Below, piece by piece: positions 1 through 8,316 of a stretch of 64,000 nucleotides of DNA. Position 1 is the stretch's first letter. The number at the start of each line of letters is the position of its first letter. The stretch lies in contig JALQCY010000002.1 in the NCBI GenBank assembly GCA_023241745.1, positions 434,001 to 498,000 of the forward strand, read 5' to 3'. Below the pieces are notes generated by a model. The model was not told the DNA's origin. It searched no databases and was given only the letters and a program-made list of their open reading frames with translations. The translations under genes and the position numbers were made by a program. Source of the stretch: Isoptericola peretonis (lineage in GTDB: Bacteria; Actinomycetota; Actinomycetes; Actinomycetales; Cellulomonadaceae).

Positions 1-1156
1 CCTTGAGGAAGTCCGCGATCTCGGGCGAACGGGCGGGGTCCGGCGGCGTCCAGCACAGGCGGCGGAGCGCGTCGGGCTGCAGGAGGTTCTCGACCGGCAC
101 GTGCAGGTCGCCGGACATCGTCGCGAGGAGCTCGCGGGCCGTCGCGAGACGGCGTGCTGCGACCGGGTCTCGGTCCGCCCACGTCCGGGGCTGCGGGGGG
201 CCGTCCGTGCGGGGGCCGCGCTGGCTCGGCAGCCGGTCGTCGGGCAGGGCGAGCGCCTCGTCGATCGCGCGCTGCCAGGCCGGAGCCCGGCGACGCGTGG
301 CCTTGCCCGTGAACTCGGGCAGGGCCGTGAGCTGCGGCACGGTGCGCGGCAGGGCCCGCGCCGCCGCGACGATGGCCCGGTCCGGCAGCACCCGGCCGGG
401 GGAGACGTCGCGGGCGCGGGCGCTCGCGTCCCGTGCCTGCCAGAGGCTGCGGACGACGGCCAGCTGGCGACGGTCCCGCAGCGTGTGGGTGCCCGACGTG
501 CGCCGCCACGGCTCGGGGCGCGGGGCGGGCGGGGCGGCGGTGCGCTCCGCCTCGAACTCCTGCGCCGCCCACTCCGCCTTGCCCTCCACGTCGAGGCGCT
601 CGGCCAGGCGGTCGCGCAGGTCCACCAGCACCTCCACGTCGAGGGCGGCGTAGCGCAGCCAGTCGTCCGGCAACGGCCGCGTGGACCAGTCGACGGCGGA
701 GTGCTCCTTGGCGAGCCCCAGGCCCAGCAGCTCGGCGACGACGGCCGCCAGCCCCACCCGCTCCATGCCGAGCAGCCGGGCGGCGAGCTCGGTGTCGAAG
801 ACCCGCGCCGGCCGCAGGCCGTGCTCGGTCAGCCCCGGCAGGTCCTGGGACGCGGCGTGCAGCACCCACTCGGCGTCGCCGACCGCCTCGCCGATCGCTG
901 ACAGGTCGGGCAGCGCGACGGGGTCGAGCAGCGCCGTCCCCGCGCCCGCGCGGCGCAGCTGGACCAGGTAGGTCGCCTGGCCGTAGCGGTAGCCCGAGGC
1001 GCGCTCGGCGTCGGCGGCGACGGGACCGGTGCCGGCCGCGAACCGCTCGACCACGCGGTCGAGGGCAGCCGGGGTGTCGACCACGCGCCCCACGCCGTCC
1101 GCGGGCTCGGTGAGCGGGACGACGTCGGTGGCGGTCGGGGGGACTGCTGAGCTCAT
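1..1156 (-). CDS. rnd: Ribonuclease D family 3'-5' exonuclease, C-terminus beyond left edge
   Basis: About 385 residues are visible from an ATG at 1156; the frame is still open at the left edge. DEDD-type exonuclease residues are seen: the AADAERASG stretch (first Asp and Glu), the HAASQDLPGL block, and RYAALDVEVL (Tyr and last Asp). An HRDC-like helical region follows from about residue 210. The family trims RNA 3' ends, including tRNA precursors. Its ATG overlaps the TGA of the upstream DUF3000 gene by 4 bp, a pairing common in actinobacteria, so the two are probably co-transcribed and translationally coupled. Confidence 0.9.
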   Translation of the reverse strand, partial: MSSAVPPTATDVVPLTEPADGVGRVVDTPAALDRVVERFAAGTGPVAADAERASGYRYGQATYLVQLRRAGAGTALLDPVALPDLSAIGEAVGDAEWVLHAASQDLPGLTEHGLRPARVFDTELAARLLGMERVGLAAVVAELLGLGLAKEHSAVDWSTRPLPDDWLRYAALDVEVLVDLRDRLAERLDVEGKAEWAAQEFEAERTAAPPAPRPEPWRRTSGTHTLRDRRQLAVVRSLWQARDASARARDVSPGRVLPDRAIVAAARALPRTVPQLTALPEFTGKATRRRAPAWQRAIDEALALPDDRLPSQRGPRTDGPPQPRTWADRDPVAARRLATARELLATMSGDLHVPVENLLQPDALRRLCWTPPDPARSPEIADFLK

Positions 1157-1797
1157 GGCCCCACGGTATTCGGTCGCGTCGGCGGTCGGGACTGCGGGCG
1201 CTGGTGCGCCCGGGCCGGCAGGGCCGTCACGCCCTCGGGCAGCGGGGGCAGCCCGCCCGCCGTCGCCATGAGGTCCGCCCACACGGCCAGGTGCGTGCCG
1301 AGGTCGGTGTCGGTCGGCGTCCAGGAGGCGCGGATCTCGAGGTCCACGGCGTCCGGGGTGGCCCCCAGCGCCCCGAAGCTGCGGGAGAGGACGCGCGTCA
1401 CGGTGCCGCCGGTCGCCAGCACCTCGACGTCCGCGGCGGCGAGGGACTCCGTGACCCACGTCCACGCGACGTCGGCCAGGAGGGGGTCCGCCGCGAGCTC
1501 CGGCTCGAGCGTGGCGCGCACCAGCGTGACCACCCGGAACGTGCCCTGCCACGTCTCCTGGCCGTCCGGGTCGTGCAGCACGACGAACCGCCCCGTGGCG
1601 ACCTCCTCGCCGTCGGGCTCGGTCACCTCGCCCTCGAGCGCCACGGAGTAGGGGGCCACGCGCGTGGGCCCGGGGATCTCCGCCAGGTGCACCTCGCCGC
1701 GCAGCCGCCGCTCGCGCAGGGACGCCAGCGCGGCCGCGAACGGGGCGGGCACCTGCCTGGGATCCTGCCTGGGGTCGCCCGTGCGATCGCCGGTCAC
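1153..1797 (-). CDS. DUF3000 family protein
   Basis: A 214-residue actinobacterial protein of unknown function. It has no signal peptide or membrane segment and is rich in acidic residues. The GTG at 1797 is chosen because a TACGGT box lies 7 nt upstream, which fits a leaderless transcript, and because homology should begin near the APFAAALASLRE block. The stop overlaps the RNase D start (ATGA). Family assignment rests on the overall pattern (RLRGEVHLAEIPGPTR near the N-terminus) and the RNase D neighbour. Function unknown. Confidence 0.85.
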   Translation of the reverse strand: MTGDRTGDPRQDPRQVPAPFAAALASLRERRLRGEVHLAEIPGPTRVAPYSVALEGEVTEPDGEEVATGRFVVLHDPDGQETWQGTFRVVTLVRATLEPELAADPLLADVAWTWVTESLAAADVEVLATGGTVTRVLSRSFGALGATPDAVDLEIRASWTPTDTDLGTHLAVWADLMATAGGLPPLPEGVTALPARAHQRPQSRPPTRPNTVGP

Positions 1798-1804
1798 GCC
1801 TGCC

Positions 1805-1810
1805 ACCGTA
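1805..1810 (-). promoter_or_regulatory. -10 box for leaderless DUF3000-rnd transcript
   Basis: TACGGT on the minus strand, 7 nt before the GTG at 1797, leaving no room for a ribosome-binding site. Confidence 0.6.
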
Positions 1811-2013
1811 CGGCGCGGGGCCCGCGGACCGGTGAAGGACGCGTCGCGGGGTGCCGGTCGTGTCCGGATCGTGATGGTCCGTACACCTCGGTCGCGGCGC
1901 CGACTACGCTGGTCCCGGCTCCCGGGCCGGGGCGCGCGCCCGATCGAGGCGCAGCCCGATCGCGCCCGGCACGATGCCCGACCGAACCGAGAACCGACGG
2001 AAGCAGGGAAACG

Positions 2014-3450
2014 ATGACAGCTCGTGCCCAGATCGGCGTGACCGGCCTTGCGGTGATGGGCCGCAACCTCGCCCGCAACTTCGCGCGCCACGGGTACACG
2101 GTCGCGGTGCACAACCGGTCGTACGCCAAGACCGAGTCGCTGATCGCGGACGCCGGGCACGAGGGCGACTTCGTCGCGTCGGAGTCGATGGCCGACTTCG
2201 TGGCCTCCCTGGAGCGCCCGCGCAAGGTCGTCGTCATGGTGAAGGCGGGCGCCGCGACGGACGCCGTCATCGACGAGCTCGTGCCGCTGCTCGAGGAGGG
2301 CGACATCGTCGTCGACGCCGGCAACGCGCACTTCCCCGACACGATCCGCCGCGAGGAGGCGCTGCGCGCCAAGGGCCTGCACTTCGTGGGCACCGGCGTG
2401 TCCGGCGGCGAGGAGGGCGCGCTGAACGGCCCGTCGATCATGCCCGGCGGCACGCGTGAGTCCTACGCGAGCCTGGGCCCGATCCTCGAGGACATCTCCG
2501 CGAAGGTGGACGGCACGCCCTGCTGCACCTACGTGGGGCCCGACGGCGCCGGACACTTCGTCAAGATGGTGCACAACGGCATCGAGTACGCCGACATGCA
2601 GCTCATCGCCGAGGCCTACGACCTGCTCAAGCAGGGGCTGGGCGCGTCGGCGGCCGAGATCGGGCAGATCTTCGCCGACTGGAACACGGGCGACCTCGAG
2701 TCGTTCCTCATCGAGATCACCGCGGACGTGCTGCAGCACGTGGACGCCGCCACCGGCAGCGCGTTCGTCGACATCGTGCTCGACCAGGCCGAGCAGAAGG
2801 GCACCGGCCGCTGGACGGTGCAGAACGGCCTCGACCTCGGCGTCCCGATCACGGGCATCGCCGAGGCGACGTTCGCCCGCGCGCTGTCGGGCTCGGTGCC
2901 CCAGCGGGCGGCCGGCCGGGCCGCGCTGCCGGCCGACGCCGGGACGTGGGAGATCACCGACCGCGACGCGTTCATCGAGGACGTCCGGCTCGCGCTGTAC
3001 GCCTCGAAGGTGGTCGCGTACTCGCAGGGCTTCGACCAGATCGCGGCGGCCTCCGCCGAGTACGGCTGGGACGTCGACCGCGGCGCCATGGCCCGCATCT
3101 GGCGCGGGGGCTGCATCATCCGCGCGCGTTTCCTCAACCGCATCACCGAGGCGTACGAGCGTGACGCCGAGCTGCCGCTGCTGCTCGCGGACGAGTACTT
3201 CACGGGCGCGGTCGCGAACGGCCTCGCGGCCTGGCGGCGTGTCGTCGCGCAGGCGGCCCTCAACGGGGTGCCGGCTCCGGCGTTCTCGTCGTCGCTGGCG
3301 TACTACGACGGCGTGCGCGCGGAGCGGCTGCCCGCGGCGCTGATCCAGGCGCAGCGGGACTTCTTCGGCGCGCACACCTACCGCCGTACCGACCGCGAGG
3401 GCACCTTCCACACCGAGTGGTCGGGCGACCGCGCCGAGCAGGAGGCATGA
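2014..3450 (+). CDS. gnd: 6-phosphogluconate dehydrogenase, decarboxylating
   Basis: A 478-residue cytosolic enzyme of the oxidative pentose phosphate pathway: 6-phosphogluconate + NADP+ to ribulose 5-phosphate + CO2 + NADPH. The N-terminal Rossmann motif (GLAVMGRNLARNF) is at residues 9-21. The active-site block KMVHNGIEYADMQL is near residue 190, GTGRWTVQNGLDLGVP near 265, and the C-terminal tail FFGAHTYRRTDREGTFHTEW contacts substrate in this family. Length matches the long homodimeric form. A CAGGGA ribosome site precedes ATG 2014, and a TACGCT box at 1905-1910 is a candidate -10. The stop overlaps the next gene by ATGA, so it leads a four-gene operon. Confidence 0.97.
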   Translation: MTARAQIGVTGLAVMGRNLARNFARHGYTVAVHNRSYAKTESLIADAGHEGDFVASESMADFVASLERPRKVVVMVKAGAATDAVIDELVPLLEEGDIVVDAGNAHFPDTIRREEALRAKGLHFVGTGVSGGEEGALNGPSIMPGGTRESYASLGPILEDISAKVDGTPCCTYVGPDGAGHFVKMVHNGIEYADMQLIAEAYDLLKQGLGASAAEIGQIFADWNTGDLESFLIEITADVLQHVDAATGSAFVDIVLDQAEQKGTGRWTVQNGLDLGVPITGIAEATFARALSGSVPQRAAGRAALPADAGTWEITDRDAFIEDVRLALYASKVVAYSQGFDQIAAASAEYGWDVDRGAMARIWRGGCIIRARFLNRITEAYERDAELPLLLADEYFTGAVANGLAAWRRVVAQAALNGVPAPAFSSSLAYYDGVRAERLPAALIQAQRDFFGAHTYRRTDREGTFHTEWSGDRAEQEA

Positions 3451-4799
3451 GGGCACCCGTGAGCACCATGAGCACCGGGAGCACGACGCCGGGGGCCGGT
3501 CCCGCGGCGGACCCCGGGTTCCAGCCCGTCGTCGTCGGCTCCGACATCGGCGTGTACGCCCTGGCGCGCTCGTTCCATGAGCGCTACGGCGTGCGCACCA
3601 CGGTCGTCGCCTTCGCCGAGCCGGGCCCGATCGCGCACTCCGGCATCATCGACACCGAGCTGTCCGGGACGGCGCCCGAGCAGATCGTGGCGGCCCTGCA
3701 GGACGTGGCGGGCCGCCTGGCGCGGCCGGGCCGCACCCTGGTCCTGCTCACCAACATGGACTGGGTGGTGCGCGTCCTGGTGCACCACCGCGCCGCCCTC
3801 GAGGCGGCCGGGTACGTGGTGCCGTTCGCGGACGCCGCGCTCATCGACCGGATCTCCGACAAGGCGGAGTTCCAGGCCGTGTGCGCCGAGCTCGGCATCC
3901 CCACCCCGGCCACGGTGATCCAGGACTTCGCCCGCGCGGCGGAGCCCGGCTGGGAGCCGCTGCCCGTCGGGTTCGACTTCCCGGTGATCGCCAAGCCGGC
4001 GAGCAGCGCGGACTACCACGACGTGCAGTTCGCCGGGAAGAAGAAGATCTACGAGATCGCGACCCCGGCCGAGCTGGACCGCCTCATGATCTCGCTGCGC
4101 GAGGCAGGCTTCCGCGGCCGCTTCCTGGTGCAGGAGAACATCCCCGGCGACGACACGCGGATGCGCTCGGTGACGGCGTACGCCGACACGAGCGGGCGGG
4201 TGACGCTGCGCTCGTCGGCGCAGGTGCTGCTCGAGGAGCGCACGCCGGCCGCCCGGGGCAACCCCTCGGCGATGATCGTCGAGCCGATCCCCGAGATCCT
4301 CGACGCGGCGCAGCGGATCCTCGAGCACACGGGCTGGCGCGGGTTCGCGAACTTCGACGTCAAGCTCGACCCGCGCGACGGCGTGTTCAAGTTCTTCGAG
4401 CAGAACCCGCGCATCGGGCGCAACAACTACTACCTCACGGCGGGCGGCCAGAACCCGACCGAGACCCTGGTGGACGACGTGGTGCACGGCGTGCGCCGCG
4501 AGCCCGTCACGGCCGACCGCGAGGTGCTGTACGCCGTCGTGCCGAAGCGGCTGCTGCGCTCCTACGTGCTGGACCCGGAGCTGCGCGCCCGCGTGGTGCG
4601 GCTCCAGCGCTCGGGACGCACCGTGCACCCGCTGCGGTACAAGGCCGACGCCTCGCCGCGACGCAGGCTGTACGTGCTCACGGCCATGCTCAACCACGTG
4701 CGCAAGTACCGGCAGTTCTACCCGCTGGAGGCGTTGCGCCGGAACTACGCGGCGAACACCGCGGCCGGCGTGGCGGCCGGCGCGAAGGAGGCATCGTGA
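3447..4799 (+). CDS. ATP-grasp carboxylate-amine ligase 1 (candidate D-amino-acid cross-bridge ligase)
   Basis: A 450-residue ATP-grasp enzyme. Visible are an N-terminal domain with VVVGSDIGVYALARSFHERYG, the ATP-binding lysine block VIAKPASSADYH, a Gly-rich GKKKIYE strand, and the metal-binding FFEQNPRIGRNNYY motif. The ATG at 3447 overlaps the gnd stop (ATGA). The family includes enterococcal D-aspartate ligase (Asl), which adds D-Asp to the peptidoglycan stem Lys and is encoded beside a racemase. A racemase ends this operon and a second paralogous ligase follows, so a role in an A4-type D-Asp/D-Glu bridge is inferred. Other peptide or amide ligase roles remain possible. Confidence 0.85.
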   Translation: MRAPVSTMSTGSTTPGAGPAADPGFQPVVVGSDIGVYALARSFHERYGVRTTVVAFAEPGPIAHSGIIDTELSGTAPEQIVAALQDVAGRLARPGRTLVLLTNMDWVVRVLVHHRAALEAAGYVVPFADAALIDRISDKAEFQAVCAELGIPTPATVIQDFARAAEPGWEPLPVGFDFPVIAKPASSADYHDVQFAGKKKIYEIATPAELDRLMISLREAGFRGRFLVQENIPGDDTRMRSVTAYADTSGRVTLRSSAQVLLEERTPAARGNPSAMIVEPIPEILDAAQRILEHTGWRGFANFDVKLDPRDGVFKFFEQNPRIGRNNYYLTAGGQNPTETLVDDVVHGVRREPVTADREVLYAVVPKRLLRSYVLDPELRARVVRLQRSGRTVHPLRYKADASPRRRLYVLTAMLNHVRKYRQFYPLEALRRNYAANTAAGVAAGAKEAS

Positions 4800-6121
4800 C
4801 GCACCCGACCCCGCAGCGTCGGCTGCAGCCCGTCGTCCTCGGCGGCGACATCGGCGCGTACAGCCTGGCCCGGGCGTTCCACGAGGCCTACGGCGTGCGC
4901 TCGGTCGTGGTGTCCGGCGCCTCGACCGGCCTGGTGCGGCACTCGCGCATCCTGGAGCACGTGGCCGAGCCGCGCATCGACGAGCCGGAGGCGATCGTGG
5001 CGCGGCTGCGCCGGATCGCCGACCAGCACCCCGACGCCGACCTCGTCGCCGTCGGGTCCGCCGACTGGCTCGTGCGCATGCTGGTGCAGCACCGCGAGCA
5101 GCTCGAGGACCGCTACGTGATCCCCTACGTGGGCGAGGACCTGCTGCTGCGCCTCACGGACAAGGAGGAGTTCGGGGCGCTGTGCGCCGAGCTCGGCCTG
5201 GCGCACCCCACCACCGTGGTGCACGACGTCGCCTCCGGCGCCGAGCCGGACACCAGCGGACTGACGTTCCCCGTCATCGCGAAGGCCGCCAGCACGGCGG
5301 CCTACCACGACGTCGAGTTCCCGGGGAAGAAGAAGGTCTTCCTCGTGGACACCCGCGCCGAGCTGCTCGACCTGCTCGCCCGCGTGCGGGACGCCGGGTA
5401 CGTCGGCACGTTCGTCGTGCAGGACTACATCCCCGGCGACGACTCCGGCATGCGGATCCTCACCTGCTACAGCGACGCCCAGGGCAAGGTGCGGTTCTCG
5501 TCGTTCGGGCACGTGCTGCTCGAGGAGCACGCCCCCGGGGCGCTCGGCAACCCGGCGGCGATCGTCACGGGGACCCAGCACGAGGTCGTGGAGCAGGCGC
5601 GCCGCCTGCTCGAGCACGTCGGCTGGACCGGCGTGGCGAACTTCGACCTCAAGTACGACCCGCGGGACGGCCGCTACGTGTTCTTCGAGCTCAACCCGCG
5701 GCTAGGGCGCTCGAACTACTACGTCACGGCGACGGGCGCCAACCCGGTGAAGTTCTACGTGCACGAGCATCTGCGCGGCCTGGACCCCGAACCGCGCGCG
5801 GTGCTCGGGCCGGACGTGCCGCTCTCGGGCGACGGCGCGGTGACCACGGAGCACCTGTACACGGTGCTGCCGGGGGCGCTGCTGCGCCGGTACGTCGCGG
5901 ACCCGGCGCTGCGCTCGCGCACGCGCCGCCTGCAGCTGGGCCGGCGCGCGTCCAACCCGCTGTGGTACCGCAAGGAGTGGGACCCGCGCCGGGTCGCCTA
6001 CCTGCTGGTGGCGCAGCTCAACCAGTTCCGCAAGTACGCGCGGCACTACCCGGTGGCGCAGTCGCGGGCGCTGGCCTGGACCGGGCCCGAGGCCCCGCGG
6101 GCGGCCCGGGAGGGCTCGTGA
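4796..6121 (+). CDS. ATP-grasp carboxylate-amine ligase 2, paralogue of upstream gene
   Basis: A 441-residue paralogue of the preceding ligase, aligning along its whole length: VVLGGDIGAYSLARAFHEAYG at the N-terminus, VIAKAASTAAYHD in the ATP-grasp core, and FFELNPRLGRSNYYV for metal binding. It starts at GTG 4796, overlapping the previous stop by GTGA, and its own stop overlaps the racemase start in the same way. It differs from paralogue 1 in the acceptor-side N-terminal region and has a longer insert near residue 340. Two ligases could add two successive bridge residues, or act on different donors. Substrate not determined by sequence. Confidence 0.85.
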   Translation: MTHPTPQRRLQPVVLGGDIGAYSLARAFHEAYGVRSVVVSGASTGLVRHSRILEHVAEPRIDEPEAIVARLRRIADQHPDADLVAVGSADWLVRMLVQHREQLEDRYVIPYVGEDLLLRLTDKEEFGALCAELGLAHPTTVVHDVASGAEPDTSGLTFPVIAKAASTAAYHDVEFPGKKKVFLVDTRAELLDLLARVRDAGYVGTFVVQDYIPGDDSGMRILTCYSDAQGKVRFSSFGHVLLEEHAPGALGNPAAIVTGTQHEVVEQARRLLEHVGWTGVANFDLKYDPRDGRYVFFELNPRLGRSNYYVTATGANPVKFYVHEHLRGLDPEPRAVLGPDVPLSGDGAVTTEHLYTVLPGALLRRYVADPALRSRTRRLQLGRRASNPLWYRKEWDPRRVAYLLVAQLNQFRKYARHYPVAQSRALAWTGPEAPRAAREGS

Positions 6122-6858
6122 CGACCGCCGGTGGCGCCGACGGGACGGGGGAGGACCGTCCCGTCGGCGTCATCGGCGGCGTCGGCCCCCTGGCCACCGC
6201 GTACTTCCTGCAGCGCGTCGTGCAGCGCACCGTGGCGGGGCGCGACCAGGACCACGTGGACCTGGTCGTGCTCAACCACGCGACCATCCCTGACCGCACC
6301 GAGTTCGTGCTCGGCCGGTCCGCGGCCGACCCCGGCCCGGTCCTCGCGCGGGACGCCCGCCGCCTGGAGGACTTCGGCGTGCGGTTCCTCGTGATGCCGT
6401 GCAACACGGCGCACTACTTCACCCAGCAGGTGCTCGACGCGATCACCGTGCCGTTCGTGTCGATCGTCGACGTGACCGTCGCGGCGGCGCGCGCGCGGGT
6501 GCCGGGGCTCGAGCGGGTCGGGCTGCTCGCCACGGCCGGCACGGTGGCGTCGCAGGTGTACGACGACGCGTTCGCCGCGCACGGCGTGGACGTCGTCGTG
6601 CCCGACGCGGACGACCAGGGCGTCGTCAACGCGGTGATCTACGACCAGGTCAAGGCCGGCCGCCCGGCCGACCCGGACGCGCTGCGCGGCGTGGCCGCCC
6701 GCCTGGTCGAGCGCGGGGCGTCGGTCGTGGTGCTCGGCTGCACCGAGCTGTCGGTCGCGGCCGTCGACCACGGGCTGCTCGACGAGGAGCCGTTCCTCGA
6801 CTCGATGGACGAGCTGGTGCGCGCCACGATCGAGGGCGCCGGGCACCAGGTCCGCTGA
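6118..6858 (+). CDS. Aspartate/glutamate racemase family protein
   Basis: A 246-residue PLP-independent racemase. The two catalytic cysteines are present: Cys in VMPCNTAHYF and Cys in VLGCTELSV. The N-terminal VIGGVGPLATAYFLQR matches aspartate racemases more than MurI glutamate racemase. It would supply the D-amino acid used by the two upstream ligases. It starts at GTG 6118, overlapping the ligase stop (GTGA), and is the last gene of the operon, followed by a perfect 19-bp hairpin. Substrate (Asp or Glu) is not decidable from the motifs. Confidence 0.9.
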   Translation: MTTAGGADGTGEDRPVGVIGGVGPLATAYFLQRVVQRTVAGRDQDHVDLVVLNHATIPDRTEFVLGRSAADPGPVLARDARRLEDFGVRFLVMPCNTAHYFTQQVLDAITVPFVSIVDVTVAAARARVPGLERVGLLATAGTVASQVYDDAFAAHGVDVVVPDADDQGVVNAVIYDQVKAGRPADPDALRGVAARLVERGASVVVLGCTELSVAAVDHGLLDEEPFLDSMDELVRATIEGAGHQVR

Positions 6859-6864
6859 CTCCGC

Positions 6865-6906
6865 GCGGGTCGAGCTGTCCGACCGGTGTCGGACAGCTCG
6901 ACCCGC
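6865..6906. terminator. Bidirectional intrinsic terminator hairpin
   Basis: A perfect 19-bp inverted repeat (left arm 6865-6883, right arm 6888-6906) with a CGGT loop and no T-tract. It sits 7 bp after the racemase stop and 24 bp from the stop of the convergent gene, so it can serve both. Confidence 0.85.
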
Positions 6907-6929
6907 GGGCACGTCAGGGGACCGAGGGA

Positions 6930-7427
6930 TCAGTCGCCGATCTCGCTGGTGCCGGCGTACAGGTGCAGCACGGGCACCTGCAGGTGCTCGCGCGCCCGGG
7001 AGGCCCAGTCGTTGCGGAACGTGTCCGCGACCACGTGCGGGTAGGTGACGACGACGACGTCCTGCACGCCGTCCGGGCCGCCCTGCGCGGCGACGGCGGC
7101 GCTCAGGGCGGGCAGCGGGTCCTCCTCGGTCACCGTGCCCTCGGCCGCGACACCGGCGGCGCGCAGCGCGGCGAGCGACCGCTCGAGCCGCTCGGCGGCG
7201 GTCACCTTCGCCTGCTCCGGACTGGGCTCCTTGCCCACGAGGTCCTGGCCGGCCTCGCGCAGCTCGCCCACCCACAGGTGGTCGATGATCGCGGCGATCA
7301 CGTTGCGGTCGGTGTCCGAGGGGACGAGCACGCGGTAGCGTTCGGCCCGCTCGTCGTGCAGGGACAGGATGTGCGCCACGTCGGCGTCGGTGAGGGCGTC
7401 CTCGGTGAGGACGACGGTCGTCGGCAT
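6930..7427 (-). CDS. Conserved hypothetical cytosolic protein
   Basis: A 165-residue soluble acidic protein. It has a Rossmann-like alternation (RYRVLVPSDTDRNVI, then VQDVVVVTYPHVVADTF) that weakly recalls universal-stress-type folds. There is no signal peptide or transmembrane segment. ATG 7427 is chosen because TACGGT lies 6 nt upstream, consistent with leaderless translation. Function not recognised. Confidence 0.75.
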   Translation of the reverse strand: MPTTVVLTEDALTDADVAHILSLHDERAERYRVLVPSDTDRNVIAAIIDHLWVGELREAGQDLVGKEPSPEQAKVTAAERLERSLAALRAAGVAAEGTVTEEDPLPALSAAVAAQGGPDGVQDVVVVTYPHVVADTFRNDWASRAREHLQVPVLHLYAGTSEIGD

Positions 7428-7433
7428 GCCAGC

Positions 7434-7439
7434 ACCGTA
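7434..7439 (-). promoter_or_regulatory. -10 box, leaderless gene at 7427
   Basis: TACGGT on the minus strand, 6 nt before the ATG at 7427. Confidence 0.55.
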
Positions 7440-7486
7440 GCCACCCGACGGGCCGGATGCGAGGGCAGGGGGTCGGCCGGCGGGGA

Positions 7487-8278
7487 TCAGCGCAGCAGCC
7501 AGCGCGCCAGCAGGGTTCCGGTTCCCGGGGCGTGCAGCAGGCGCGCGAGGCGCGCCGGGACCGGCGGCGAGGGCACGCCGGCCGCCGGCTGCTCCTGTCC
7601 GGGCGCGCCGGCCGGGGAGGCGGCGACGATCCTGGACGGGCCCGGCCCGACGAGGCACGGGCTGGTCGTGACGCACAGCTCGTCGACGAGCCCCGCGGCC
7701 AGCATGGTGGCGAGCAGGGTGGGGCCGCCCTCGCAGAGCACCCGCGCCAGGCCGAGGGCGGCGAGGGCGACGAGGCCGGCGCGGACGTCGACCTCGTCCG
7801 CGTCGTCCGCCTGGGGCACGACGATCACCCGGTCGGCGGGCAGCATCCGCGTCGCGGTCCGTGCGCCCGCCGCCCCGGTGAGGACGAGCGGTGGACGGTC
7901 GCCCTCGGTGAGCTGCTGCGGCACCCGGCCGGAGCGGCTGACGAGCGCGAGCTCGAGCGGCCGCCCGTCGCCCGGCAGGCCGCGGGGCCGGTCGAGCGCG
8001 GTGTACCCCTCGTGCCGGGCCGTGCCCGCGCCCACGAGGACGACGTCGGCGACGGAGCGCAGCACCCGGAACACCCGCCAGTCGGCGTCGTCGTTGATCG
8101 ACCCCGACAGGTGGTCCGGCCCCCACGCGGCACCGTCGACGGTGCTGACGAAGTTGGCCCGGACCCACGGGCCGGGACCCGCGGCGTACAGCTCCTGGAG
8201 CCGGCGCTCGGCGGGGTCGGCGGCCAGGTGCTCCGGCCCGGGGACGAGGACGTCGAGAGGCGTCGTGGCAGATCTCAC
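7487..8278 (-). CDS. RibD-like pyrimidine reductase family protein
   Basis: A 263-residue protein with the reductase (C-terminal) half of RibD only. NADPH-binding features include RANFVSTVDGAAWGPD near residue 40, GSINDDADWRVFRVLRS, VLVGAGTARHEGY, and VLCEGGPTLLATMLAAGLVDE near residue 195. The stand-alone form is widespread in actinobacteria. It may reduce the ribosylamino-pyrimidine of riboflavin synthesis or act on a related substrate. GTG 8278 is supported by TACGCT 7 nt upstream. It is divergent from zapE with promoters only 38 bp apart. Confidence 0.85.
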   Translation of the reverse strand: MRSATTPLDVLVPGPEHLAADPAERRLQELYAAGPGPWVRANFVSTVDGAAWGPDHLSGSINDDADWRVFRVLRSVADVVLVGAGTARHEGYTALDRPRGLPGDGRPLELALVSRSGRVPQQLTEGDRPPLVLTGAAGARTATRMLPADRVIVVPQADDADEVDVRAGLVALAALGLARVLCEGGPTLLATMLAAGLVDELCVTTSPCLVGPGPSRIVAASPAGAPGQEQPAAGVPSPPVPARLARLLHAPGTGTLLARWLLR

Positions 8279-8285
8279 AGCGGTC

Positions 8286-8308
8286 AGCGTACCGACGCGG
8301 CGTAGCCT
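8286..8308. promoter_or_regulatory. Back-to-back -10 boxes of two divergent leaderless genes
   Basis: On the minus strand TACGCT (8291-8286) lies 7 nt before GTG 8278. On the plus strand TAGCCT (8303-8308) lies 8 nt before GTG 8317. The two start codons are 38 bp apart, so polymerases at the two promoters must exclude each other. Confidence 0.65.
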
Positions 8309-8316
8309 TGACGGTC

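Noticed and set aside
1153..3456. A 767-codon open frame on the minus strand, antisense to gnd
   Set aside because: It is an extension of the DUF3000 frame across gnd, a result of high GC; only the last 214 residues look like protein.
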